From assembly GCA_001557505.1 (NCBI GenBank), contig LSAX01000007.1, positions 3,286,001 through 3,350,000 on the forward strand: DNA of 64,000 nucleotides. Direction: 5' to 3'. The number at the start of each line of letters is the position of its first letter. The stretch's first letter is position 1. The notes under the pieces were generated by a model. The model was not told where the DNA came from. It worked only from the letters and a program-made list of their open reading frames with translations, and searched no databases. Position numbers and translations under genes: made by a program. Source of the stretch: Reticulascus tulasneorum. Its lineage: Eukaryota; Ascomycota; Sordariomycetes; Glomerellales; Reticulascaceae. Shown here one piece after another: positions 23,096 through 35,184 of this stretch.

Positions 23096-23698
23096 TTACG
23101 CACGCACCCGCATTCCATTGTACTGTGCCCCGAACTTCTTTAAATTGGCATCGACGAGTCCTTGACCGCCCACGCGAATATTGTTCAGGAAGACCCCCTT
23201 AGGGAAGGGAATGCGTGAAAAATCAATCTGCTTTGGCACATCCAACCCATTGACCTGTGCTCCAGGACCCTCCTTCTTGTTGTTCACCCAGGCGCATCCC
23301 TCTTGAACGTCGGACAAGCTGTCCAAGCTGGGTCTCCGGTCTCCCTGCTGAATGTCGGGGTAAGATATGCCGTTGATCTGATCGCAGTTCTCAGTCGCAA
23401 CATTTCCTGAGAAAACCGTGTGTACCTTTGGCAGGCCTTCCATCTTTTCGATACAGTCGAGCTGCTGTTCCAGGGCGAGGAAATGGTTCAGGCCGGTGCC
23501 GGTGGACGAGCCTGGCGTCCGTTCCCTGGGGTTTGGAGGTGGTTGATTGGACCAAACCACATACGGTCGGTCTGTGACCGTATACAGATGATTTTCCGCC
23601 GAGATTATTGCTGAGCGCAGACGGTCATCGACCGAATCACCTTGGTCGGACATGTATGCTGAGTCGCTAATATTTGATACGCGTTGATGAGAAACCAT
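23096..23698 (-). CDS. Hypothetical protein with three Q-x-N-G motifs
   Basis: A single open frame of 200 residues that I do not recognise as a family member. The first half is polar with Pro-rich segments (SNQPPPNPRERTPGSS). The second half has three spaced similar motifs: CDQINGISYPD, GAQVNGLDVPK and GAQYNGMRVRA. The first is preceded by FSGNVAT, a pattern that loosely recalls HET-s-related amyloid motifs; this is only a resemblance. No signal peptide or membrane segment is seen. The gene converges on the end of the right-hand direct repeat. Additional 5' exons may exist upstream of 23698, but none is clear. Confidence 0.45.
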   Translation of the reverse strand: MVSHQRVSNISDSAYMSDQGDSVDDRLRSAIISAENHLYTVTDRPYVVWSNQPPPNPRERTPGSSTGTGLNHFLALEQQLDCIEKMEGLPKVHTVFSGNVATENCDQINGISYPDIQQGDRRPSLDSLSDVQEGCAWVNNKKEGPGAQVNGLDVPKQIDFSRIPFPKGVFLNNIRVGGQGLVDANLKKFGAQYNGMRVRA

Positions 23699-23939
23699 CT
23701 CCTGGATATGACCGTTTATGCGGTTTTAGGCCAGACTTGCAGAGCTCTTTTGTGTTGACGGCACGTTGAGATGGTTGCTGTGAATGAGACGTGCAATGGA
23801 CGATACGAATGACTGGATTGAGCCGTGGGGGGGAAAGGTTGTTATAGTGGGAGTTAGGGGGAACTTGAGGCTTCTCTAGCTGTTGCTGACATGTCCGGAG
23901 CTTCGATGAGCGACTCTTATCTTCTCGGGGGAGCTGCAA

Positions 23940-26900
23940 TGGAGGGTGGCAGCATTGAGCCCCTCAAGATGAGCCTCAACTAATTGTCTTATCATGCATG
24001 CACGCTCTACCACAGTCACACCCCCATCTCTTAGCCACGTCACACAGCAGTAGCTAGCGATCAGCAGAACTGCACAAGATGCCTAATTCAGCTTAATTCT
24101 CCATGAGGTTCACACTATAGCCTCTCTCTTCCCCCCGGTCTGGCATTGGTCAATTCCGGCGAATGATCTGTCGACACACGCTGCACCTCAGCATGTTCCG
24201 TAGTAGACTAGTGGCGGTCGGCGTACGATCGCATGCTCCATGTGACCTCCTCATAAGCAATATCACCGTGCATCCAGCTATCGAAAAGTTCTCGAGCAGC
24301 GGTATCCTGGTCATCACAACGACCATGGCTAAAGCTATCGGCGCCGTGGCTGCGGCCGTACAACCGGGAGAGATACGCGAGTAGAGTGAACTAAGATATG
24401 CACTTTTGTCTTGGATGATCCCAACTGAATTGCACTCTTGGCTGCAGGAAGCGGAGGCGCAGCAGATGGCCGGCAAGTCTTCCCATGAGGCGACGCAAAG
24501 GTAAGGCTCGGACGAGTAAGTCAGGTTCGTGCCCAAGGCGTACTCAAAAACGTAATTGCCGGACCATTCCAATCCAACTGTACTGGCGCTTATGGGCCTC
24601 GTCAATATTCCTAGTATATCACCTTGCATATTATGAATTAGAGCACTTTTGGAAAGACTACACAAGGTGTCGGGCCAAGGCTGTCGGACCAACTTTCATG
24701 CCCTAAGCCATGCCCAGCCACCTGCAAGTCTCGATCCTCAATGGCCGGGATCCCATGTGACATGGCGTTATCACAGGTATTGTTGAATCAAACTGGAATT
24801 CTGCGCCAATACAAATGCCCTGCCGCAGCCCTAGCGGATGCGGGACCACATCCGACCGCCTTTCCCCGGCTCCTGACCGACATACTGGATGCATCTGCCG
24901 CCGGGCTATTGGCCAGGCGCACTAGCTCCGAAGCGTTCATGTACATACAAAATGTCTCACCTCGAGGTTATTGGAAAAGAGCCAATCCTTATCGTGAGGC
25001 ATCGAGATGCCAATCGCCTTCCAGAGCACGTCGTTGGGGGGGAGCCCTTCGTTTTGCCCTCACCGGAGCATCACCATGCACTAAGCCATCGATAATTACA
25101 ACAACCACAGCCCAGATAATCGGCTGAAGCCACGATCACGCCCTATAGGGGCTTGCTAGGAGCAGGCTTAGCAATAGCCAGGTGGGTCTAAATGACAATC
25201 CGCTGCGCAAGTAGAAATGTGACTGGCGAACTCTGCAATAGTGTGCCAGTGGGTGCTACCCAGACCCAATTATGGGAACCGCATTATCTACATGACATCG
25301 AGCGGTGTCCATCAACTTGAAGGCTCAAAGACTACGAAGCTTCCAAACAGAGAAGAGGACGAACACGGGATAGGCTCTTATTATAGTACGTGATGACAGA
25401 GAGAAACAGGTCAATTCCCAGTGGGCCGGGAGTTTGTCCACGCATGGTATTTAAAGGGTTACTGATCAAACCTCCGAGCTGCTTATGCCAGAATCCCGTC
25501 AGTCCTGGTTTAAGGCAGAGCTTAGCGCATCTCTAGACAAGCTAGCTAAATCATGTGGAACTGCCTTGTATTCTGCCATTGCGCCAACAGTCGCCGTGGC
25601 TGAGTGCTCGTAAGTGCTTTGGATGCCCCGAGAAGCAATGTTTCCTGCTATACATCTGGCTCAAATCAAATGTCCGCTCCGCCATGCTGTCAGCCCAAAA
25701 CGACATATCCGAGGAGCAAAATATCATCAGGCGTCTTCGATTCGACTATCGGCTTACGGGGTAGTCTGCAATACCCGAAGTCCGTATCACTCGTTGGTAT
25801 TGGATCTTCGGCTTTGAAATTACTGAATGGCCAAGAGCGCAGGTTTTGAATATCCGGAGGAGCTGGCTCGGGTAAGCCAACTCTTACGCAACATATAGTC
25901 CAATAGCCAGAAACACAGAGACTCATTGGTACCTGGGCAGCCTGCGAAACTCTGACCATCCGCAGTCCCTTCTTTTGAGGCCCCGGTACAGCCATGCAAA
26001 AGAGTCTCTGGGACTTGTTCCGGACTCTGCGTGACGTCTGCAGCCAATAACGTGCGATCGCTCGTACAGCCAGCACGGCGGGAATTCTTGCTGGCGCAGA
26101 TGCTGTTGAAGAAGCTTGGTTCTCTTTGGGACATCGGCGGCCGCTGCCCAATATGGCAAACCTGAAAGCAGCATTAGGCCTTGGTATGCCGAGCATTTCC
26201 GATTTACGAAGGAGGTTGCTTTCGTTTGTCGCACAGCGCTTGATCCCTCAATACGGGCGAGAAAGCATTGTTACATGGCAGCGAAGAGCAAGAAGAACTT
26301 CAATGCGCTGCTGGGATCTACAAGAACCTAGCTCACTTGTGTCAGAAGGAAATCTACGCGGGCAAGTTCTTAGGTAACGCCAATTCTCTGTGATTTGCTA
26401 CTACTAGACTACACCTTCTACAGAGTAGACAATGTTGCCTCTAATAGTAGAAATAATGAATGCATTGGAAGCTTTGGGATATCACAAGCCGGAAAGTCGC
26501 CATAATCCGGCCAGCTATTCTTTGTTCAGGCGCATACCATCGGATTACTACCTGAGTTCGCCTTCGTAAGTAATGACATACAAGTAGGGAAGGCAGCTGT
26601 TCCGTATCTCGCCACCCGCTGATCGTCCTCGGTCCAGCGAAACGTAGGTAAGATTCCGTTGTTGGAAGTAGCATGTGAGGTCACCAAAAGCCATTTCCTC
26701 TGTTCTGGCTCATGTGACCATCCGGCGTAACATAAATACCACATCGGGCAGGTCCGTATTTAACCAGTGGATATCCGGGGCTCATGGCGTGATGCAACGG
26801 GCCTGCCAACGTAGAAAGCCGCAGTGTTGGGCCAGCCAATCGGGGATCTAGCACCATCTTCGGCGCGCAGGTCCACCGAGAACGGCCCGTGAGTGGGTTC

Positions 26901-27680
26901 TTTCAGGCCGACCGCCAGGATTTTAGTTTTCTTCTTCTTCCTTTCTTACACTATAAGGATGACCCAGCTCTGAAGGCCCGCTGTTGCGTCATAGCTTGGC
27001 TTTGAGGCAAAATGACCAGGTCGAGCACGTCCGTGGGTCCGTGGTATAAGGTTATTTTGGGGGCTGGCACAGGTAACCTGCTGCGTGGCGGCCGACTTCA
27101 CTACCGAAGGATGCCATCCTAGTACTCGATCTCGAAGGTCAGTCCTGTGATGAAACGTTGAAAGACAAGGATGATGAGGGAGATTAGTGGGATGTTAGCG
27201 GGATTTGTGTCTATCTCTAGAAAGAGAGCCTAACGGTCAAGCTCGCTTTTATAGGGCGGCTTTCGCGGAGGAACTTCCTCATCTGCTGCGCAGCTAGCGG
27301 ATGACAGTCAGACTCAGGGGTGTCAATTCTCTGTCCCCTACCCTGGGGATCTGCTGAAGGGCCGATATGCTTTGCTGGTAGGTTTGTCCCCCCCCCCCTG
27401 TCAGCGGGCTTACTACGTACCGTCACTCTGCGGAGTACGGGGCACTCAGCCTCGGCTATAAATAATAAGCCCAGTTTTAACTGAGCGGCAGCGAATGTTA
27501 GCGCAGCGCGGCAAGACATGAGACGAACTTGGGGAAATGACGGAGGCGAAATCCAAGCAAAGCGGGTTGCGATGTTGAAGAGTATTATATACCGGCCATG
27601 GATCCTTCCATCCACATTGAACTGGAAGTTTCGTTACGATTTGCAGGTCTACAGCACTTGCATTGTCAGTCGACGAAGCA
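23940..27680. other. Gene-poor region
   Basis: This is 3.7 kb with no gene that I can support. Several frames of 60-170 codons occur on both strands, for example at 24150-24692, 24741-25127 and 25690-26196, but they overlap one another and have no domain. Base composition is ordinary, unlike the AT-rich relic, so this is not obviously a RIP-degraded transposon. The right end holds the GH55 promoter, including a C run at 27392-27400. Confidence 0.45.
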
Positions 27681-30406
27681 ATGGTCAAGCTCGCTGCAGT
27701 TGTTAGCCTTCTGCTAGGTGCGGCATCCGCGTCGCCGACTCCAGATGTTTCAACCAACAGCACCGTCGACAGACGTGCTACAAGCTACTGGTATGCCAAC
27801 ATGGACCACACAGGCCCGTCTCGCGGCTATGCTCCGGATCTCGATCAGGACTTCACCTACCCAGTGTTCGTGGCCGTGAATCCCGGAGACGGTGCTTCTA
27901 TCCAGAACGCTATCAATTCTGGCAACGGCGCCAACCGCCGTGGTCAATGGCTAGCATCTCAACCACGAGTGTGTTCACTTCTACTTCACAGACGTAATCA
28001 CAAACGAAAATAAACTGACAGACCCATCAGGTTGTGTACATACCTCCTGGCACTTATCTGATTAGCCAAACGATCCGCATGAACACAGACACTATTCTCA
28101 TGGGTGACGCTACAAATGTAGGTGCCAACTGATTAGTTTAGTGCACCAATATCTGCTAATGCAACTTTTAACTCTGCAGCCTCCCATTATCAAAGCCGCC
28201 GCTGGATTTTCCGGGGACCAAACTCTGATCTCTGGTGTGTACTCACAAACTGACGAGTTGGGTGGCCATACTGACCCTCCTTACAGGACAAGATCCCACA
28301 ACAGGGGTGTCTGGCGAGCTCTCTTTCGCAGTCGGCTTGAAGAATCTAATTCTCGACACAACGAGCATTCCCCGAGGTTAGTCCAGTCTGTTCTTACTTC
28401 TAGTATACGTTCATCTCACCGCATTCATTTGTACTGATATCTAATAGGAAACGCCTTCCTTGCGCTCTGGTGGGGTGTTGCCCAAGTCGCTCAATTGCAA
28501 AATATCAAAATCACAATGGCACCCTCAAGTAATGGCAGTGGACACATCGGTATTCGTCTTGGAAGAGGCTCTACTCTGGGTCTCTCCGACGTGCGCGTCG
28601 AGCGTGGACAGGTAAGAGAGATCACAACCCATTCACAATATATGTCGGCAATGCTCTTGTTTCCTAACTTTTGTTCTTATTTAGACCGGCATCTGGCACG
28701 ACGGGCACCAGCAGGCACTCTACAAGAGCATCTATTTCTACCAAAACACCGTTGGTATGCTCATCAGTGGCGGCAATACAATCAGCATCATTGCTCCTGT
28801 CTTTGACACATGCGGAACGGGCATCCGAAATACGGGAGGCTCCCCTTGGATTGCCTTGATTGATGCTACATCCAAGAGCTCGGGCGTGACTTTCGTCACG
28901 ACTGTCTACCCATCCTTCTTGATTGAAAATCTCAACAAAGACACGAACTCGGACGTTGCGCAAGTCTTGGGGACCACCGTCATCGGCGCTCAAAGCCATG
29001 TAGACACTTACACCTATGGAAACACAGTTGGCCGTAATCCAATCTACGGGGGAATGACCACCCAAAATACGCGTCCTGCTGCCCTGGCACCAAATGGCAG
29101 ATACCCCGTGCTCCCTGCTCCAAACTATGCATCAAACCCAGTCACCGACTTCATCAACATCAAAGATCCTGCTCAGAATGGCGGCTTCGCTGTTTATGGC
29201 GACCATTCCCGGGACGAGTCAGGTGTACTGAACCAGATCTTGCAACTTGCTGCTGACAAAAACAAGATCGCCTACTTCCCTTTCGGCAAGTATCGAGTCG
29301 ACTCGACCCTCCTTATTCCAAAGGGATCCCGCATCGTCGGCGAAGCCTGGGCAACCATCACAGGCAACGGCGCCTTCTTTAAGGATTCTGCCCATCCCAA
29401 ACCAGTAGTTGCCGTTGGAAGAGCAGGCGAAGTCGGCACGGCTCAGATCCAGGATATGCGGTTCACCGTCTCCGATGTCCTCCCTGGAGCTATTATTGTG
29501 CAGTTTAACATGGCAGGCTCATCTCCTGGCCAAGTCGCGCTCTGGAATTCGATGATTACCGTTGGCGGCACTCGTGGAGCAAGCGCACTGACAAATGCAT
29601 GCCGTGACGCCAGCAACGAATGCAAGGCAGCCTTCCTCGGCATGCATTTTACGACCACCTCGTCTGCCTACGTCGAGAACGTCTGGAACTGGGTCGCTGA
29701 CCATATCACTGAAGAGTTCGATGGCGGATCTAGTATAGCAGGCAAAGCCGGTGCCCTTGTCGAGTCTACTAAGGGGACTTGGCTCCATGCCTTGGGCAGC
29801 GAGCATTGGTGGTTGTATCAGCTCAACCTGCGACAAGCGAGCAACGTCTTGGTTTCCCTGTTGCAGACGGAAACCAATTATGATCAAGGCGATAACGTGC
29901 AGCAAATTCCCCCGGCACCTTGGGTCCCTGATGTCACTAATTGGGGAGACCCGGACTTCTCATGGTGTGGCAGCGGCGACGCTCGCTGTCGAATGGGATT
30001 CGCAAATTACATACAAGGAGGCTCAAATATCTACACCTACGCATCCGCTTCCTGGACTTTCTTCAGCGGCCCAGGTTACCAGGCCTGCGCTGGAACTTAT
30101 CAGTGTCAGAGTAAGTACATGAATGCGCACGATCCTCCCACTCCAGAGCTGGGCTTTTGCTTGACGCTAGGCAACTCCAACTCCAACTCCTCAACCCTTG
30201 CGCCATCTTTGCTTTTTGCTAACCTATGAACAGACTTTACGCATTGGATTGCGCAGACCCCAACCAATCTACAGGCATTTGGCCTATGCTCTAAGGATTC
30301 GTGGTCAACACTCCGTCTAGCAGATGGTACAAACATCGTGACGCAGGACGGCTTCACCGGGTCATGGCCAGGTGGCGGTGGCGATGTAGGCCGATACACG
30401 CCATAA
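27681..30406 (+). CDS. Secreted GH55 beta-1,3-glucanase (exo-type)
   Basis: Seven exons (27681-27968, 28031-28117, 28180-28234, 28287-28376, 28448-28611, 28685-30110, 30234-30406) encode about 760 residues. A signal peptide is clear (hydrophobic LAAVVSLLLGAASA, cut near residue 18), and a dibasic RR site at about residue 33 may be a propeptide cut. Two tandem right-handed beta-helix, pectate-lyase-like halves follow, as in GH55. The first has YPVFVAVNPGDGASIQNAIN and VVYIPPGTYLIS; the second has GVLNQILQLAADKNKIAYFPFGKY in outline, VLNQILQL to YFPFGKYR. The C-terminal part has paired cysteines (CGSGDARCRMG, CAGTYQCQ). GH55 enzymes release glucose or gentiobiose from beta-1,3-glucans for wall remodelling or mycoparasitic nutrition. 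ATG 27681 is chosen because the signal peptide starts there. Confidence 0.92.
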
Positions 30407-31008
30407 ACCCCGTTCAGTGCCATCAAGTATCTGTACAAAGGATATGCAGAGCAACCCACCGGTTGCATGTCTTTGGGCTTTCTGTAGTTCTGACAGTCTT
30501 CTATTTCTTCTCACATGTAGATATAATTGAGTGCATCCCAAGTATATAGCCAACAATGAGACGATCACATATTTGAAGCTAGCATGTACTTGTTGCTAAC
30601 CTCAGTGCGAGGTTGATCAGCAGATAAGGGCCCCGGAGATCTTGTTGCGGACGCGGTAGGAGCGATTACATACTTCTTGGTCATCCCGGCCACCGTACCA
30701 TTCGGCCTTTTCCGTTATGCGTAAATGTGACCGTATCAATGAACCTTCCAAGTTGGGCAAAATTGTTAGTTAACTCCGAGGGAGACTGTGCTTGAGGCTC
30801 GAGGAGACGTCATCCTGGCATAATTACGCCGACGCCACCCTTCCTTTCGTTGAAATCATAAGCTAGGCACAACTGTTGGTGTATCAAGATGTCTATTTGG
30901 TAAAGACAGCTCTATGGCATCGACCCCTCTTCTTTGTCGCTGTGCTACTACTCAGACATCGTAGGTAGCACCCCAACCGGAACTCGCATTGCATTTCATT
31001 GGCTTGCA
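30407..31008. other. Convergent intergenic region
   Basis: About 0.6 kb between two convergent genes, the GH55 gene and the hydrolase. It should contain both 3' UTRs. No other feature was seen. Confidence 0.4.
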
Positions 31009-31835
31009 TCATTTCTTCTCCGCAACTCCAACAATGATATCGACAACTTTGTCAGGCATGCCCAGGAACGGCGAATGGCCGGAGGGCAGCTTGACAATAT
31101 TTTCGTACCTCCCGACTTGAGCAAAGCCGGCCTGGAACTCAGGAGGGAGGGCTTGGTCCGCCTCGCACAGAATGAACGTCTTGGGGATATTAAGATCAGA
31201 GCAGATGAAGGTAGGCCAAGTATTGAAGCTCTTGCGTGTGTGGAACTTGCAAAGACCTGCATATGCTGCATCTGCGTCCGCAGCATCCAAACCAGAGTAG
31301 AAGACCTGCTTGGCATCCTCGGTGTTGGAGATGAATCCGTTCTAGGGAGCCCACCATGTTTAGCATGCGTTTCCACTGGCGACGAATTATGCGGCCCAAG
31401 AAAAGCGAAGCATACCTTAACGATGTGATATGGCATTACAGGCGACTCGTCAAGGGTGCCCATGATATTCTTGCCTCGAGCTGGGAAAGAAAAGCCAGCC
31501 ATGTTGATATAGGCTTTGACTCCTCCACTCTGACCTTTGGCCGCCCGGTCCACAACCGATAGTCCGTCTATGCTGCTGACGGCCGGCACGCTTCCGTAGC
31601 TATGCGATACAATGACGGCCTGCTTTCCAGCCTCCAAATGGGGCAGGAGCACTTTGTGGATGGCCTTGACATCGTCAAAGTGCGTTGCCTCTGGGTCGAC
31701 ATTGTCATCACCGCAGACAACAAGAGCGGGAGTAAGGACGGTGTATCCTAGCTCGCGAAGAGGCTGGACGATGCGCTCATAGTGGCTTGGCTTGTGGAAA
31801 GCGCCGGGAACGATGACGATGACAGGGTGGTCCAT
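31009..31835 (-). CDS. Alpha/beta hydrolase-fold protein
   Basis: Two exons (31416-31835, 31009-31341) give 250 residues. The first strand and oxyanion region are VIVIVPGAFHKPSHY. The nucleophile elbow is VSHSYGSVP, with the second Ser in an S-x-S-x-G arrangement. A catalytic Asp or Glu probably lies in CEADQALP, and the catalytic His is in SGHSPFLGMPDKV. This layout is that of the small esterase group that includes plant methyl esterases, hydroxynitrile lyases and many fungal AB-hydrolase_1/6 proteins. There is no signal peptide, so it probably acts in the cytosol. The intron removes a segment between HIVK and NGFISNTEDA. Its substrate is unknown. Confidence 0.87.
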
Positions 31836-32650
31836 TGTCTATGGCGATGCGTCTAATGTGATCTATTATGCTGTCGATTGCTCCTAGAAGCTGCAGGACT
31901 CGTCTTGTCTAGTAAACCAAATTGTACGGGGCAAATGGTTGTATTTAAAGGCCGTCGATTTCTATTCTGTCACGATATCTTGGGAGCCACTCACTGTTCG
32001 GTGAGTTGTTTTATAAATGAATGTATGCAGAATCCGGACATAATGCAGGGCTGATTGCACTTTCGAGCGGGACGCCAAACTCTCCGCACACGAGTAACCC
32101 ATCTGGGAAAAGGGAACGGGGAAGGGTGGGTGCACGATCATGCAGCCCAGATCCTTCGCCGGTAGGCGACCGGCCGGACGGGAGACAAGGCTTAATCGCA
32201 CAAACTTGCACATCGGATTTCATTGGACCTAGGTAGCTGATATATATGGTGCCGCTCGTCTTTTTATTCTGTAGTTGGGTTTCAAGCCCAGCCCGGCTTG
32301 GTTTATATTTGCCTCGATATTTGAAGATTACTAAAGATTAAGCTGAGGGACTGTCGTCCGCCGTCTTGCCCGTGTACCGAAGAGAGGACGGGCTAATTCG
32401 ATCTAAATGGTGCATCATATTCAGATGGGGACTTATTTCGGTTACACGTATGTAGGTTTTACCATTGCAGGAAGGTAGGCGACGTACTCTGTTCTGCTGA
32501 GGAGTTCGGACATGAAGCATGCCTTTTGCGGCTGCGAAACCCCTCTGACTTGAAGCCACGCACAATCAATCAAGCTCCGCTGCCTAGCAACAGAACATAC
32601 ACAGGACTCTCAAAATATCACATGTCAGAGCGCATAACAGGCCATCCAGC
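31836..32650. other. Divergent intergenic region
   Basis: About 0.8 kb between the divergent hydrolase and APH-fold genes. It should contain both promoters. No further structure is evident. Confidence 0.4.
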
Positions 32651-33946
32651 ATGACATTTGATTTCGGATCCTTCCTCTCCACCCTCTACCCGGGTTCGGA
32701 ATTTGAAATCCAGGTGCTGACCGGCGGCTTGGTCAACAACACCGTCCGAGCCCGACGGACACTCGGCATCGCTGGCTACGAGAGCCTCATCTTGAAGCAT
32801 GCACCACCGTATGTCGCAATTGCTGGGCCGGCTATGCCATTCTCCCAGGAGCGTCAGGTATTCTCTCTCAGAATTTATTTACTTGCTTTCAAATCGTCCA
32901 TGTTGATCGCGATGCATTCTTGTGAATCACTAAGTTGAGAACTGCAGGATGTCGAAGCCGCTGCGCTAGCACTGTTTAGCGCTGAAGGTCCACTGTCACT
33001 TCTCGTGGATCCCTCTAGCGATAGTGGTGTGGTGATTCCCAGACTCATTCATCACGACCCCGAGGCCTTCATCATTGTACTCGAGGACTTTGGCCCGCTC
33101 GGGACGCTCTGGGATCTTATAAATGGAAACTTCGACTGCAACGATGACGCGGACTTGCTCAATGCCACTTTTGGCGATATTGGGCACCGAGTCGGCCAAT
33201 TCTTTGCGCGTCTGCACGCCCCCAAGAACCCAGTAATCGTCTCCAAGGACTCACAAACGGCTTCCGAGACACTGTCGCATTCTCTAACCGACCAGCTTGT
33301 TTTTGACGCAGCCGTGGAAGTGATTCTCGATCGACTGAACCAGCATTCTATTCCAGACGCACAGCGGCTGTACGAAAGGGTGGTAAACGACTACCGCAGT
33401 CCCCAGCATGAGTACGCGCCGAGTATTTCCCTGGGAGACTTTCACCCTGGATCCATCCTGACAGAAACTCGCCTCCGCGATACGGCCATGGATGGTGATT
33501 GTACGCGAACAGTAGCACTCATTGATTGGGAGTTTGCTTCTGTCAAAGGTCGCGGGGTCAACGGCGACATGGCGCAGTTCCTGGCGTGGATTCGATGCCA
33601 ACTTATCGTCCTTAGCCCACAAACTCCTGTATACGAGGGCATTCAAACCTTCGTCCGCAGCTTATGCGGAGCCTATGCCCGTGGTATGGGATATGACCTT
33701 CGGAAGGACGAGACAGCACAATTGCTGCGATCGTCTCTGATTCTCCATGGGCGCGAAATCATCAACCAGGCATTCGATAAGGAGTGGGGAGTCGATCCGA
33801 GTAGACTGAATGAGATGGTCAGAGTTGGGGCTTGGTATCTTAAGAGGGCAGGCGATGACGTGGGGCAGATGCTGGCGGGTGAGAACTGGAAGAAACTTGA
33901 AAGTCAACCTGGCGACATGATCCTTGGCTTGTTCCAAAGTTCATAG
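32651..33946 (+). CDS. APH-family (aminoglycoside phosphotransferase-fold) kinase-like protein
   Basis: Two exons (32651-32857, 32948-33946) give 401 residues. The N-lobe has a glycine-rich turn (LTGGLVNNTVRA) and a lysine strand (ESLILKHAPP). The hinge region is IIVLEDFGPLGTL. The catalytic (Brenner) motif reads LGDFHPGSIL where the family usually has HGDxHPGNIL, so the Asp is kept but the His is Leu and the Mg-binding Asn is Ser. The DFG-like metal Asp is present in ALIDWEFAS. Overall spacing recalls methylthioribose kinase and choline-kinase relatives, which phosphorylate small hydroxylated molecules. The altered Asn leaves activity uncertain. No neighbour suggests a substrate. Confidence 0.82.
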
Positions 33947-34266
33947 GGATATTCGGAGTGCTACGCGTCATCGCCATCACGTTCCTTAGGCGTAGAATGC
34001 GCAGGCATGTCTCAACCCTTGAGTTTCTGGGTGCTTCTCTAGATACTTCTGCGTATTCCAAGCTGTGATCCAGAAAGAACTTCGCGTTCGGATCGACTCG
34101 CAATCGCGAACCACGTCCATCAGGCCAACTCCGTCATCCTCCCGAAATTGCGATCCAATAAGTAGTCTAACTGCATGTACCATGACTTGCGTTGTTAGCC
34201 ATTCCACCAGCCAAGATAGTAACCCCATTTGTATCCGATATCAGAGCCACCGCTATAGCCTGCGAA

Positions 34267-35184
34267 CTAGCTTGCAACACTGCCCGTCTGTGCCTCCCCT
34301 TGCCCATTTGTCTCTGAGACAGCAATGTGTAGCCCCCGAAGAATCCTCTCGAGCTCGGCGATGCGGTTCTCGGCCGCGATTTGGCGAGCCATGCTGTTAG
34401 TTATCTCGGTCTGAAGTCTTCCCACTTCGGCCCAAATCTGCCCAAGGTGCTGTTCGGTGACCAAGGGGACTGGCGGGCCATGATCTTGGACCTCAAGTTG
34501 AGCGATTCGAGAAGACAGTTGGGTGACTAGAGCATGCAGAGAACGCACAGTAACGAGTGCACCGGGGGCGAGATTGTGGGGTGCAACTGATAAACCGGGA
34601 CGGACTGATCCTAGCATTGGATCAATTGGGGCCGATGGCGCGCCAGCAGGGGCTCGTAGATCTTCAGGGGCTGGAGAATGATGATCTGGTTCGTTCTGGA
34701 CGTCCTGCTCCTGGTCGCGGAGTCGACCCTTAGTCGCAGGATCAGAGTTTTTCGGTTTACCGTTGGTTCTCCTCAGGAAATTTTCAATGAACATCTCCAC
34801 GTCGTATCCCATGTTTGGGATGCCGCTTTGTTGCCTGCGCAAGAAGGTTAGAATTGGAGACCACTGGTAAGCAAGTCGTACGTACCGTCTCTGAAGAATT
34901 TCGCGAGCCGCAATGCGCAACTTGGCTTTGCGAGCCACGACAGAAGCCGTTTCTCCATAGTCTGATTGCGACGCACGTCTTATGCAAGCAGATCGAATGG
35001 CTCGATACTCTGCAGACACGGCTAGGAGTTTCTTTTTTCTGTCGAGAGGTAACTTCGCCAAGTAGCGTCGGCAGCTTTGGGTGCCAACATTGGTCGAGTA
35101 TGACTCTCCCTTACGGCGTCCGTCTGGCATGGCTTCGATGTTTGGACTGGTTCTGTTAGGGAAGTGACCAAGTGTGAGATCCAA
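34267..35184 (-). CDS. Hypothetical protein with C-terminal coiled coil
   Basis: One open frame of 305 codons, or 288 residues if the intron 34835-34885 is removed. That segment has a gtacgt donor, a TTCTAAC branch site and a gcgcag acceptor, and is exactly 51 bases with no stop, so splicing and retention both keep the frame. The first 110 residues are basic (SRRYLAKLPLDRKKK-like stretches). A Pro-rich acidic linker follows (HHSPAPEDLRAPAGAPSAPI). The C-terminus is a heptad-like helix (LHALVTQLSSRIAQLE, then QIAAENRIAELERILRGL). No family was recognised. The basic N-terminus with a coiled coil would suit a nuclear protein, which is a guess. Confidence 0.55.
   Translation of the reverse strand: MDLTLGHFPNRTSPNIEAMPDGRRKGESYSTNVGTQSCRRYLAKLPLDRKKKLLAVSAEYRAIRSACIRRASQSDYGETASVVARKAKLRIAAREILQRRYVRLAYQWSPILTFLRRQQSGIPNMGYDVEMFIENFLRRTNGKPKNSDPATKGRLRDQEQDVQNEPDHHSPAPEDLRAPAGAPSAPIDPMLGSVRPGLSVAPHNLAPGALVTVRSLHALVTQLSSRIAQLEVQDHGPPVPLVTEQHLGQIWAEVGRLQTEITNSMARQIAAENRIAELERILRGLHIAVSETNGQGEAQTGSVAS

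Noticed and set aside
25690..26196. 168-codon minus-strand frame with overlapping frames on both strands
   Set aside because: No recognisable motif and several competing frames of similar length.
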